Positions 34,942-43,440 of a DNA stretch of 64,000 nt are shown here, one piece after another. The position numbers and the translations under genes were made by a program. Source of the DNA: Archangium sp. (GTDB lineage: Bacteria; Myxococcota; Myxococcia; Myxococcales; Myxococcaceae); contig JAUXRX010000016.1 in assembly GCA_030681645.1 (NCBI GenBank), positions 62,001-126,000 of the forward strand, given 5' to 3'. The notes beneath the pieces are model-generated. The model was not told the DNA's origin and made no database searches. It was given only the letters and a program-made list of their open reading frames with translations. Every line of letters starts with the position of its first letter. The stretch's first letter is position 1.

Positions 34942-35786
34942 GGCGTCTCCTTCAAGTAATGCTCCAACGCTCCGCGGAGCAATCCTCTTCGAGCCAGCAA
35001 CCCGGTCAAAATGGGTGTCGCTTCTTCCTCGCGCAACCACTGGAACGGAATCCGCCTGACGATGTTGGTGATGACCTCATCGGAGAGTGCCTCGATGCGT
35101 TTGATCGTGTCGCCCACTGCGTCGGCTTGCACCCTATCGCAGAGCCGTCTGGGAAAGGGCGCAGCCTGACAGTTCAGGTGCTTACCCTCGTCCCAGCCGC
35201 CCATGATGCCCATTGAGAATGCGTAGTCGAGGAACACGAGGCTACCCTCGCCTGAGCGACCGCTCTCACTGCCGAACACGATGTTGCTGGGCTTGAGGTG
35301 GTCCGTCTGACCCAGCCACGTGTCCATGACCAGGGCGCGACTCGCGAACGCTGGCACCCGCATCAGCATCGGCTCGAACTCCACGGGGACTTCCCGGTCG
35401 AGCCGGTCGTCGATGGCGCCCCACGAGAGTTGAATGGGGAACATCACCAGCGAGACGGCCACGTGGCGCTCGGCGTCAGCCGTCTTCTCATTGATGGTCA
35501 GGAGCGCTGGGGGCACCGAGACCCCGAGCTCGAAAGCGAGATCTGACGCGAGCTTCTCTCTTGCGGCGCGCCGGTGATGTTGTCGCTTGATCGGCTTGAG
35601 GTACGCCCTGCGTCCTGGGAACGCGCTGAGCTCAACGAAGAAGCCGCCCGCTTCGCCGTTCTTGTCGAACTCGAACAACCCACCACCCTGGCTCCACGAC
35701 CTCGACCAGGTCCCCGGCAGTTCAACCTGCTCTCGCCACACCTTCGCGAGGCGCTCGTTCTCGCTGCTGAAGCTCGCCGTCGTCAT
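34938..35786 (-). CDS. HipA-like Ser/Thr kinase (short form)
   Basis: 282 aa from ATG 35786, with GGAGG 7 nt upstream. It has HipA-like kinase motifs: a Lys in RRAYLKPIKRQHHRR (ATP-binding), TWLGQTDHLKPSNIVFG (catalytic loop with Asp and Asn) and VFLDYAFSMG (metal-binding Asp). At 282 residues it lacks the N-terminal domain of classical HipA (about 440 aa), like the short HipA-like kinases that come with a DUF3037-type partner. HipA kinases phosphorylate GltX, the glutamyl-tRNA synthetase, and cause growth arrest; the target here is not known. Confidence 0.75.
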   Translation of the reverse strand: MTTASFSSENERLAKVWREQVELPGTWSRSWSQGGGLFEFDKNGEAGGFFVELSAFPGRRAYLKPIKRQHHRRAAREKLASDLAFELGVSVPPALLTINEKTADAERHVAVSLVMFPIQLSWGAIDDRLDREVPVEFEPMLMRVPAFASRALVMDTWLGQTDHLKPSNIVFGSESGRSGEGSLVFLDYAFSMGIMGGWDEGKHLNCQAAPFPRRLCDRVQADAVGDTIKRIEALSDEVITNIVRRIPFQWLREEEATPILTGLLARRGLLRGALEHYLKETP

Positions 35787-35822
35787 TCGAGGTCCTCCGC
35801 CCGGAAGAGGCGCCTGTGGCCG

Positions 35823-36842
35823 TCACTCCATCGCGCCGATGATGGCCTTCGTGAACTCGGCGGTGTTCGACTTGCCGCCGAGGTCGCCGGTCTTCACCTT
35901 GCCCTCGGTGTACACCTTCCACACCGCGTTCTCGATGCGCCGCGCGTGGTCGGGCATGTCGAGCCACTCGAGCATCATCACCGTCGACATCAGCAGCGCC
36001 GTCGGGTTCGCCAGCCCCCTGCCCGCGATGTCGGGCGCCGTGCCGTGCACCGCCTCGAACACCGCGCAGTCGGTGCCGATGTTCGAGCCGGGCACCAGGC
36101 CCAGCCCGCCCACCAGCCCCGCGCAGAGGTCGCTGATGATGTCGCCGTACAGGTTCTCCATCACCATCACGTCGTACTTCTCGGGGTTCTTCACCAGCTG
36201 CATGCAGAGGTTGTCGACGATGACCTCCTCGGCCTGGATGGCGGGGAAGTCCCGCGCCACCTTGCGGAAGCAGTCGAGGAACAGGCCGTCGGACAGCTTC
36301 ATGATGTTCGCCTTGTGCACCGCAGAGACCTTCTTGCGGTTCTTCCGCGCGGCGTATTCGAAGGCGTAGCGGCAGATGCGGGTGCTGGCCTTCTCGGTGA
36401 TGATCTTGATCGACTCGACCACGCCGGGCACCACGATGTGCTCGATGCCGGCGTAGAGGTCTTCGGTGTTCTCGCGCACCACCACCAGGTCGACGTTCTC
36501 GTAGCGGGTCTTCACGCCCGGCACCGAGCGCACCGGCCGCACCGAGGCGAAGAGGTCGAGGCGCTTGCGCAGCAGCACGTTGGCCGACTGCTGGCCGGTG
36601 CCGATGCCCGTGGCGGTGGGCCCCTTGAGGCCGACGCGGTTGCGCATCACCGATTCGATGGTCTCGTCGGGCAGGTTGGTGCCGTACTTGTTCACCGCGT
36701 CGGCGCCGCAGTCCTTGTACTCGTATTCCAGCGGGGCCTTCGCCCCCTCGAGCACCTTGCGAACGGCGTCGCACACCTCGGGGCCGATGCCATCACCGTT
36801 GATCATCGTGAGCTTGCGGGTGGCCGGAATGGTCGTGGTCAT
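35823..36842 (-). CDS. icd: NAD-dependent isocitrate dehydrogenase
   Basis: 339 aa. Converts isocitrate to 2-oxoglutarate in the TCA cycle. The isocitrate/isopropylmalate dehydrogenase family shows as NGDGIGPEV near residue 15, the substrate loop of Arg residues around LFASVRPVRSVPG, VVRENTEDLYAG near 130, NLYGDIISDLCAGLVGGLG with the metal-binding Asp, and VHGTAPDIAG (nucleotide site). VRENTEDLYAG and the short length (the same as the eukaryotic NAD-IDH subunits) favour the NAD-type IDH over isopropylmalate dehydrogenase. Divergent from the TPR gene at 36956, 113 bp between. Confidence 0.92.
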   Translation of the reverse strand: MTTTIPATRKLTMINGDGIGPEVCDAVRKVLEGAKAPLEYEYKDCGADAVNKYGTNLPDETIESVMRNRVGLKGPTATGIGTGQQSANVLLRKRLDLFASVRPVRSVPGVKTRYENVDLVVVRENTEDLYAGIEHIVVPGVVESIKIITEKASTRICRYAFEYAARKNRKKVSAVHKANIMKLSDGLFLDCFRKVARDFPAIQAEEVIVDNLCMQLVKNPEKYDVMVMENLYGDIISDLCAGLVGGLGLVPGSNIGTDCAVFEAVHGTAPDIAGRGLANPTALLMSTVMMLEWLDMPDHARRIENAVWKVYTEGKVKTGDLGGKSNTAEFTKAIIGAME

Positions 36843-36955
36843 GGCGGGGATCTAGGCCCCACCCCGCGGGCAGTCACCCAATAATGGGGTGTTGCCGCGA
36901 ACAGGTCTGACGCGACACCTCTTCCCCCGGCTCCAGCTGCGCTACCCTTGGGGCC

Positions 36956-38221
36956 GTGCAGTTGGATCGGATCAGAGAGAAGGTCTGGAACGGCGAGGTG
37001 CTGTCCGACTTCGAGCTGCGTGAGCTCGAGACGGCCGCGCAGCGCGAGGGCGGGCCGATCTGGCGGACCACGGTGGCGCAGGCGTTGATCAACGCCGACG
37101 CCATCAACCAGGCCATTCCCATTCTCGAGGCCGTGCGCCGCGACTTCCCCGGCGAGATCCAGGCGCACCTCGCGCTCGGGCGGGCGTTGATCAGCCTGGA
37201 GAAGTGGAACGAGGCCGAGGCGCCGCTCAAGCGCGCGCTCGAGCTGAACCCGGGCGATCCCGAGCCGACCAAGGCGCTGGCCACCCTGGCGATGCGCCGC
37301 GGTGAGTGGGCGCGCGCGAGGGCGTGGGTCGACGAGGTGGTGCGCGTGGACCCCCTCGATGAAGAGGCGCAGCTGCTGCGGGCCGAGCTCGAGCGCCTGG
37401 CGCCGGGGGAGCTGAAGGAGAGCGCCCCCTCGCTCGAGCGCTTCACCCGCGCGCTGGTGGAAAAGCTGAAGGCCCAGTCGACGCCGCACCTCGTGGCGCG
37501 CGGGCAGCTCACCATTCGCCTCGGGCGGGGTGGGGTGGCGCGCTTCGACCTGCCCGCGCTGTTCGCCGATGCGGCGCGCACCGGCCGTTCGCTGCCTGAG
37601 TCGGTCGACATGCTCGCGCGCGACTTCGCCGAGCGCAGCCTGGGCATTCCCAGCGGGCGGCTGCAGCTGCTGGCGAAGGTGCTGCCGGTGGTGCGCGACT
37701 CGGCGTTCCTCGAGCGCGGTGAAGGCGCCGCGCGGCGCGAGGGCCCGGCGGGGCTCTGGTTCTTCTTCGCCGTCGACGATCCCGAGGTGGTGCTCTACGT
37801 GCCCGAGGGGTTGCTCGCCTCGTACCGCATCACGATCGAACAGCTCGACGAGTCGGCCTGGAAGAACCTCGAGGCGCGGCACACCGAGGTGCGCGCGCTG
37901 GAGCTGGAGCAGGGCGCGCTGCGGCTCTCGGCCACCACCACCGGGTTGTGGGCGCTCGCGCACGGCGACGGGCACGACGCGGCGCGGCTGCTCACGGTCA
38001 GCCACCAGGCGGCCATCGAGAAGACCTGCGGGGCCGGGCCGCTGCGGGTCTACCTGGGCCTGCGCGAGCTGGTGCTGTTCTGCCGCGAAGACGACGCGAC
38101 CTCGGTGAAGAAGCTCGAGGGCCTCGACGCCGCGCGCGAAGGCATCGTTGGCGCGTGGCGCCTGCACGAGGGCAAGCTCACCTCGCTGCCCGAGTGGGAC
38201 CTCGACGACACCGTGCCGTAG
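36956..38221 (+). CDS. TPR protein with DUF1444-like C-terminal domain
   Basis: 421 aa from GTG 36956. Residues 35-150 are tetratricopeptide repeats (NQAIPILEAVRRDFP, NEAEAPLKRALELNPGD, ARARAWVDEVVRVDP). The C-terminal part (about 165-410) reads like YtpQ/DUF1444 proteins: VYVPEGLLASYRITIEQLDESAWKNLEAR, then a long beta-rich core. The family is of unknown function. No signal peptide; cytoplasmic. Confidence 0.7.
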   Translation: MQLDRIREKVWNGEVLSDFELRELETAAQREGGPIWRTTVAQALINADAINQAIPILEAVRRDFPGEIQAHLALGRALISLEKWNEAEAPLKRALELNPGDPEPTKALATLAMRRGEWARARAWVDEVVRVDPLDEEAQLLRAELERLAPGELKESAPSLERFTRALVEKLKAQSTPHLVARGQLTIRLGRGGVARFDLPALFADAARTGRSLPESVDMLARDFAERSLGIPSGRLQLLAKVLPVVRDSAFLERGEGAARREGPAGLWFFFAVDDPEVVLYVPEGLLASYRITIEQLDESAWKNLEARHTEVRALELEQGALRLSATTTGLWALAHGDGHDAARLLTVSHQAAIEKTCGAGPLRVYLGLRELVLFCREDDATSVKKLEGLDAAREGIVGAWRLHEGKLTSLPEWDLDDTVP

Positions 38222-38224
38222 CCC

Positions 38225-39382
38225 ATGCCCCCCCGTTCACCGCGAGCGGAGTCGATGGGTCGAGGAGGCAAGCCCCGCTCACCCCGAGCGGAGTCGAGGG
38301 GCCCGGCGGTCCTGCTCGCCCTGCTGCTCTCGGGCTGCACGTGCGCCTCGAAGCCGGCACCCGCGGCCGTCGACGCCGGCCAGCGGTTCCGCAAGGTCGA
38401 CCTGCACGTGCATGCCTCGCCCCGGGCGGTCCCCCGCCTGCTGCGCCTGATGGACGAGCGGGGCATCGACGTGGCGGTGAACCTGTCGGGCGGCTGGCCC
38501 GGAGCGGGCCTCGAAGAGGCGCTCGAGGCTGCCGCGAAGACGAACGGCCGCGTCATCGTGTTCGCGAACCCGCCGTTGCAACTGCTTGCGTACGACCTCA
38601 CGCCCGGGCAGCTCGCCACCGAGCTGGAGCAGGCGCATCGGCTCGGGGCGAAGGGCGTGAAGTTCTACAAGGCGCTCGGGCTTGGCTTTCGCAACGCCGA
38701 CGAGTCGCTGCTGGCGGTCGACGACCCGAAGCTCGACGCGTTGTTCGAGAAGGCGGGCGAGCTGGGCATGCCCGTCTCGATTCACACCGGAGACCCCATC
38801 GCCTTCTGGAGCGCGCCCGACGAGAAGAACGAGCGCTTCGACGAGCTCGACGCCCACCCGGGCTGGAGCTACTTCGGGAAGGAGGCGCCCTCGTGGGAAG
38901 CGCTCTTCGCCGCGTACGAGCGCCGGGTGGCGCGCCACCCGCGCACGAAGATCATCGGCGTGCACTTCGGCAACGCCCCCGAGCTCCCCGAGCGGGTCGC
39001 CGCCATGCTCGACAAGTACCCCAACCTCTTCGTCGACACCGCGGCGCGCGTGCCCGAGCTGGGGCGAAAGCCCGCGGCGGTGCGCGAGCTGATTCTGCGG
39101 TACCCCGAGCGCGTGCTCTTCGGCACCGACCTGGGCGTGGGCGAGGCGCCGGAAGACCTGATGTTCGGCTCCACGGGCCTGCTTCCTCCCACGCGCGCGG
39201 ACGCAGACCGGTTCTTCTCCGCCACCTGGCGCTTCTTCGAGACGCGCGACGAACACTTCGCGCACCCCACGCCCATCCAGGGACGGTGGACCATCTCGGG
39301 GCTGGGGTTGCCGCCCGAGGTGTTGCGGAAGGTCTATTCCGAGAACGCTGATCGGCTGTTGGCGCCGGCGAGCGACCGATGA
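38225..39382 (+). CDS. Lipoprotein amidohydrolase (PF04909-like)
   Basis: 385 aa from ATG 38225; ATG 38255 is an alternative. The lipobox LLSGC lies about residue 38, and everything before it is encoded by two copies of repeat family B (SPRAES twice). The metallo-hydrolase core is intact: DLHVHASP (first His pair), GVKFYKALG, SIHTGD, GVHFGN and FGTDLG with the final Asp. It belongs to the TIM-barrel amidohydrolases of the 2-amino-muconate decarboxylase/PF04909 type; substrate unknown. Being a lipoprotein, it would act at the envelope. It couples to the lysozyme gene by a 4-bp overlap. Confidence 0.8.
   Translation: MPPRSPRAESMGRGGKPRSPRAESRGPAVLLALLLSGCTCASKPAPAAVDAGQRFRKVDLHVHASPRAVPRLLRLMDERGIDVAVNLSGGWPGAGLEEALEAAAKTNGRVIVFANPPLQLLAYDLTPGQLATELEQAHRLGAKGVKFYKALGLGFRNADESLLAVDDPKLDALFEKAGELGMPVSIHTGDPIAFWSAPDEKNERFDELDAHPGWSYFGKEAPSWEALFAAYERRVARHPRTKIIGVHFGNAPELPERVAAMLDKYPNLFVDTAARVPELGRKPAAVRELILRYPERVLFGTDLGVGEAPEDLMFGSTGLLPPTRADADRFFSATWRFFETRDEHFAHPTPIQGRWTISGLGLPPEVLRKVYSENADRLLAPASDR
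38231..38301. repeat. Repeat family B, two copies inside a reading frame
   Basis: Two inverted copies of the family B core (38231-38259 and 38275-38301) at the 5' end of the amidohydrolase gene. They are translated as MPPRSPRAES and PRSPRAESRG, forming the N-region of its signal peptide. Confidence 0.85.
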
Positions 39383-40074
39383 AGCGGCTGGCCGGACCGG
39401 CGCTCGTGGGCCTCGTCGTCGCAGGGAGCGTGTCGTGGCTGCTCTCCCGGGGCGGACCTCCGAGCCACGCCGTCTCGAAGTACCCCGCGCGGTTCGCCGT
39501 GCGCGGCCTCGACGTGTCGCATCACAACGGGCTCATCGACTGGCCTCGCGTCGCGCAGAGCGGCGTGTCGTTCGTCTACGTGAAGGCGAGCGAAGGCGGC
39601 GACGTGGCCGATGCGCGCTTCGCGGAAAACCTGAGGGGCGCACGGGCCGCTGGTCTCAAGGCCGGCGCATACCACTTCTTCACCTTCTGCCGGCCGGGTG
39701 AGGACCAGGCGAAGCAGTTCCTTTCGCTGGTGAAGATGGCGCCAGGAGATCTTCCTCCCGCGGTCGACGTCGAGTTCGTCGGCAACTGCCGCGATCGCCC
39801 GTCGCGCGAGGTGGTCCGGGAGAACCTCGAGCAGTGGCTGTCGCTCGTCGAGCAGGCGCTCGGCCGCAGGCCGGTCATCTATTCCACGCCCGACGCCGCG
39901 GCTGAGTTCCTGGGCGGGTTGCCCCACGTGCTCTGGCTGCGCCAGCTGCCCGGAGAGCCCCAGCGGCCCTGGGCGTTCTGGCAGTTCGACCCCAGCGGCT
40001 CGATCCCCGGAATTGCGGGCCCGGTCGACCTCGATGTCTTCGCCGGAGATCGCGCCGCGCTGGACGCGTTGTAG
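39379..40074 (+). CDS. GH25-type lysozyme (1,4-beta-N-acetylmuramidase)
   Basis: 231 aa with a hydrophobic signal/anchor (residues 7-24). The GH25 motifs are GLDVSHHNGLIDW near residue 44, FVYVKASEG near 65, FHFF-like AYHFFTF and the catalytic pair in PPAVDVEFVGN (Asp-x-Glu) near 125, ending in WAFWQFDPSGSIPGI and DLDVFAG. It cleaves the peptidoglycan sugar backbone. Overlaps the amidohydrolase stop by 4 bp (ATGA). It may remodel the cell wall or kill prey, as expected for a predatory myxobacterium. Confidence 0.92.
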   Translation: MKRLAGPALVGLVVAGSVSWLLSRGGPPSHAVSKYPARFAVRGLDVSHHNGLIDWPRVAQSGVSFVYVKASEGGDVADARFAENLRGARAAGLKAGAYHFFTFCRPGEDQAKQFLSLVKMAPGDLPPAVDVEFVGNCRDRPSREVVRENLEQWLSLVEQALGRRPVIYSTPDAAAEFLGGLPHVLWLRQLPGEPQRPWAFWQFDPSGSIPGIAGPVDLDVFAGDRAALDAL

Positions 40075-40097
40075 CCGCGGGCGCAGAGTCTTCGACG

Positions 40098-40676
40098 ATG
40101 CGAACGCTCTTCATCCTCCCCCTCGTCGCCACCGTCGCGCTCGCGCAGGGCAAGCCCACGCCTGCACGTGACGGAGGTGTCACCACCTCCCGCCTCGTCG
40201 CCGTCGATGCGGGTGTGCCGCTCGTCACGCCCGGCCCCACGCCCGAGCTGGAGAAGCTGCGCAAGGAACTCAACGACCTCAAGCTGCGCACCACCGAGCT
40301 CGAGCGAGCGCAGCAGGCGAAGGTCGACGCGCTCAACGCCGAGCTGGACAAGCTGGGGAAGAGAGTCGACGAGCTCAAGACCCAGCTCCAGAAGGTCGCC
40401 GAGGCCGAGGAGCGGCGCTCGGACGCAGAAGAAGCGGCCGCGGCGAAGAAGGTCGCGCTGGCCGCCGCCAGCACGAGCGTGAACGCGGTGCTGGTGCAGC
40501 TGGCCAGCGGCAACACCAGCGGCATCGAGCCCTCGCTGCGCTACGCCGAGAACACCTTCACCGGCAGCGCGCAGAAGGACGTTCAGCTGGCCCGCTCGGC
40601 GCTGGGGCAGGGTGACGTGGCGGCGGCGCGGTTGCTGTTGTTGCTGGCGCTCATCGAGGCCGACTCACAGCGGTAG
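40098..40676 (+). CDS. Periplasmic coiled-coil protein of unknown function
   Basis: 192 aa with a signal peptide (residues 1-16, ending ALAQ). Residues 50-120 form a long coiled coil (LEKLRKELNDLKLRTTELERAQ and following heptads), then a helical C-terminus. No enzymatic motif. Last gene of the likely three-gene unit with the amidohydrolase and lysozyme. Confidence 0.65.
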   Translation: MRTLFILPLVATVALAQGKPTPARDGGVTTSRLVAVDAGVPLVTPGPTPELEKLRKELNDLKLRTTELERAQQAKVDALNAELDKLGKRVDELKTQLQKVAEAEERRSDAEEAAAAKKVALAAASTSVNAVLVQLASGNTSGIEPSLRYAENTFTGSAQKDVQLARSALGQGDVAAARLLLLLALIEADSQR

Positions 40677-40704
40677 GGGTGTAACTTCTGCTCACGCGCT
40701 GTGG

Positions 40705-40905
40705 GGGCCCTCGACTTCGCTCGCAGGGTCGGCCGAAACAGGGGTCGTGCCCCGTTCATCCCGAGCGGAGTCGAGGGATTGGCGCCCAGGCTCGCAGGAA
40801 GTCGCCCCTCGACTCCGCTCGGGGTGAACGGTGACGGGCTCGATCGTTATTTCGCTCGACCCTCTCGGGCTGAACGGATTGGCCCGATTCCGTTCACGCC
40901 GAGGG
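40705..40905. repeat. Repeat family B, intergenic cluster of about five copies
   Basis: Between 40676 and 40924 the family B core occurs about five times in both orientations (near 40708, 40751, 40805, 40853 and 40889), separated by unrelated 20-30 bp pieces. One stretch, with CCCAGGCTCGCAGGA just before the core, recurs almost identically at 48081-48134. Confidence 0.8.
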
Positions 40906-40923
40906 AGAGCCTATGATGCGGGC

Positions 40924-41124
40924 ATGGGCAGACTCATCATGGGCATCATCACCATCGCCATCGTCGGCTACCTCGGCTACCGCGCGATGTACGGGCGCAT
41001 GCCCGGGGCCGAGGGCGCTGGCACGCCGAAGCAGCGCCTCGAGAACGTGCAGAACGCGGCCAATCGCATCGAAGAGCTGCAGCAGAAGGCGGCTGACGAC
41101 GCGCTCAAGAAGTCCGCTGAGTAG
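40924..41124 (+). CDS. Small single-pass membrane protein
   Basis: 66 aa from ATG 40924; the longer frame upstream runs through the repeat cluster and is ignored. One membrane helix (residues 3-20, LIMGIITIAIVGYLGYRAM) and a charged coiled-coil tail (NAANRIEELQQKAADDALKK). Function unknown. Its stop codon abuts the stop of the convergent gene. Confidence 0.6.
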   Translation: MGRLIMGIITIAIVGYLGYRAMYGRMPGAEGAGTPKQRLENVQNAANRIEELQQKAADDALKKSAE

Positions 41125-43362
41125 TCACTTCGGCGCTTCGACGGGGGCCGCCGCCGGCTCGGGCTGCTTCGCTTCCTTCGCCTCTGCTTTCTCGGCCGCC
41201 GCGGGCGCCGCGTCGCCCAGCACCGAGTCGCTGCGCGCCGCGGCCGGGAGCAGGTGGTCGAGCTTTCCCAGGTACCAGGCGATGCCTACCGCCAGCAGCA
41301 CGATGAGCGTGAGGTAGAGCCACCACGGGCGCCGGGCCTCGGCGTACGGGTCTTGCTTGTCGAGCCTGCTGCCCTCGGGCAGCACCGCGGTCTTCGTCAG
41401 CGACGCGCCGAACGGCACGTTGAGCATCGCGTGCGCGTTGACCGCCCACCCGTTCGCGTCGAGCAGCGGGCCGATGTTGCGCTGCCGCAGCTTGAGCCAG
41501 GCGATCAACATCGACGGCCCCGAGATGAGCCCGAGCAGGCCCACCACGCCCAGCGGCATCCACAGGCCCAGCCCGAAGAACGACTGCAGCAGCGCGCCCA
41601 TCGCCGCGGTGATGCCGCCGACCGCGACGCCGAGGGCCGCCACCACGCCGATGTCGAGCTTCTTCGGTTCCTTCACCACCTTGCCCTCTTCGGCTGACTT
41701 GCCCACCGTGGTGACGCCGTCGGCCAGCAGCGCGTTGCTGTCCTTCTCTTCTTCGGCGGCGCGCTTGGCGACCTGCTCCTCGACGAAGCGCAACACCTTC
41801 TTGTACGGGCTCCAGAACGCCTGGCGAATCGAGATGGGGTTGTCGATCAGCTTGGTGATGGTCGCGTCCCAGTCCTTGCCCTCGCGGTCCTTGAAGAGCC
41901 CGTTGCGGCCCACCATGAGGTTGTCCGACTCACCCGAGGTGAACGCCGCCACGATGGTCATCTTCTCGTTGGTCGCCGGCCGCGAGCAGTCGCAGTACGC
42001 CAGGTAGCCGCGCGAGAGCGGCGCCATCACCGCGTGCCTGGCCTGGTCTTCCACCCGAATGGTGAGCTGGCACTCGCGCTGGTCGAGGAAGAGCGTGCCC
42101 ACCTGGAAGATGGCCGGGCGCTTGCGCTCGTAGAAGTCCTTGAAGCTGACGAAGTTGTTCGCGAGCTGAAAGAGGTCGCGCGTGTAGCGCACCAGCTTCT
42201 CGACCGAGGCGATGGAGTTGGCCGTCGGTTCTTGCGCCTTCTCTTCGGCGAAGAGCGGGTCGAGCAGCGCCTTCGACGCCTCGGTGTGGAGCACCTTGAG
42301 CCGCTCGACGCCCAGCTTCTCCACCACGCCGCCCACCTTGCTGCCCTGCCACGCCTCGAACGCGGCGAGCTTCGCCTTGGCGGCGAGCCACTGCGCCTCG
42401 GTGAGGGTCTTCTGCTCGCCGAGGATGGGGGTGACCGTCTTCGCGGCGAAGATCGCCAGCGCGGCGGCCCAGGACGGGTTCACGTTGTCGAAGAGCGGCA
42501 GCGCCTTGTGGCCCTCGATCTTCGAGAGGGGGAAGCCCTTGATCTCGTCGCTGGTGATGGTGAGGTCCTTCGCGGCGACGGCGAGGTATTCCTTCTCTTC
42601 GCGGTTGAGCGCGGCGGCGGCGCGGCTGTCGAAGGCGGTCATCGCGCAGCGGGCGAAGTAGTCGTCGACCTTGGCGCGCACCACCCTCATCGCCTCGAAC
42701 GCCGCCACCGTGCCGGTGCCCAGCGGCATCAGCGAGGCGTCGGCCTCGCCCTTCGCGAGCCAGGTGACGTACTCGCTCACCGCGGTGAAGAAGGCCTTCA
42801 CCTGCTCGGCGTTGACGCCCTTCTTGCCGCTCTTGTCGTCGGTGCTGCCGATGGTGGCGATGACGTCGAGCACCAGCTGCTTCTGCTCGGGCGTCTTCGT
42901 CGACTCGGGCGGGATGACGCCGTCGCCGTTGAAGGCCATGTCGTGGAAGGCCTTCACCGCGGCCGCGCTGTCGGGCACCGAGATGCTGGTGGCGTCGGCC
43001 TTGCCCAGGCCCTGCAGCACCGTCTTCGCCGCCTGGTGGATGCGCTTGCCCTCTTCGACGTCGACGTTGATGGCGGCGAGCGGGAGTTCAGCGGGCGCCT
43101 TCAAGAAGTCGTCGGGGTTCTTGAGCAGCGCGCCGGCCCACTTCACCGCGGTGATCAGCTCGGAGGCGCGAATGCGGCCGTCCTTGTCGCTGTCGATGAG
43201 CTCGAGGGTGCGCGCGTCGAAGGCGAGGCCCCGGGTGGGGCAGGCCAGCGCGACCCAGAGCTTCCAGTCGAGCTGGTCCAGGTTGATGAAGTCCTGCCCG
43301 TTCTCGAAGCGGACCTGATCGAAACCACCAGCGCGGAAGAAGCCGAATGCCCGGGGAGCCAT
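41125..43362 (-). CDS. Large membrane protein with EF-hand-like motif
   Basis: About 745 aa from ATG 43362; in-frame starts at 43374 and 43383 are possible, none has a ribosome binding site. An EF-hand-like loop, DSDKDGRIRASEL, lies about residue 57-69. The central 450 residues are Ala/Glu/Lys-rich with a Cys pair (AYCDCSRP). Three membrane segments lie at the C-terminus (about 570-590, 595-620 and 690-710), followed by an Ala/Glu-rich tail (PAAAEKAEAKEAKQPEP). No family recognised. Possibly a Ca2+-responsive envelope protein. Confidence 0.7.
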   Translation of the reverse strand: MAPRAFGFFRAGGFDQVRFENGQDFINLDQLDWKLWVALACPTRGLAFDARTLELIDSDKDGRIRASELITAVKWAGALLKNPDDFLKAPAELPLAAINVDVEEGKRIHQAAKTVLQGLGKADATSISVPDSAAAVKAFHDMAFNGDGVIPPESTKTPEQKQLVLDVIATIGSTDDKSGKKGVNAEQVKAFFTAVSEYVTWLAKGEADASLMPLGTGTVAAFEAMRVVRAKVDDYFARCAMTAFDSRAAAALNREEKEYLAVAAKDLTITSDEIKGFPLSKIEGHKALPLFDNVNPSWAAALAIFAAKTVTPILGEQKTLTEAQWLAAKAKLAAFEAWQGSKVGGVVEKLGVERLKVLHTEASKALLDPLFAEEKAQEPTANSIASVEKLVRYTRDLFQLANNFVSFKDFYERKRPAIFQVGTLFLDQRECQLTIRVEDQARHAVMAPLSRGYLAYCDCSRPATNEKMTIVAAFTSGESDNLMVGRNGLFKDREGKDWDATITKLIDNPISIRQAFWSPYKKVLRFVEEQVAKRAAEEEKDSNALLADGVTTVGKSAEEGKVVKEPKKLDIGVVAALGVAVGGITAAMGALLQSFFGLGLWMPLGVVGLLGLISGPSMLIAWLKLRQRNIGPLLDANGWAVNAHAMLNVPFGASLTKTAVLPEGSRLDKQDPYAEARRPWWLYLTLIVLLAVGIAWYLGKLDHLLPAAARSDSVLGDAAPAAAEKAEAKEAKQPEPAAAPVEAPK

Positions 43363-43401
43363 GGGCGCGTGCATACCCGGCACGGCCGCGAGTGGCGGCG
43401 A

Positions 43402-43407
43402 AATAAT
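43402..43407 (+). promoter_or_regulatory. Possible -10 element upstream of the permuted tRNA
   Basis: AATAAT stands out in this GC-rich region and could be a -10 hexamer for a transcript starting near 43414 and running through the permuted tRNA. No clear -35 box was seen. Confidence 0.25.
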
Positions 43408-43440
43408 CGGGGAGTCAGGTGCGCCCCTTCTCGGCGTCGA

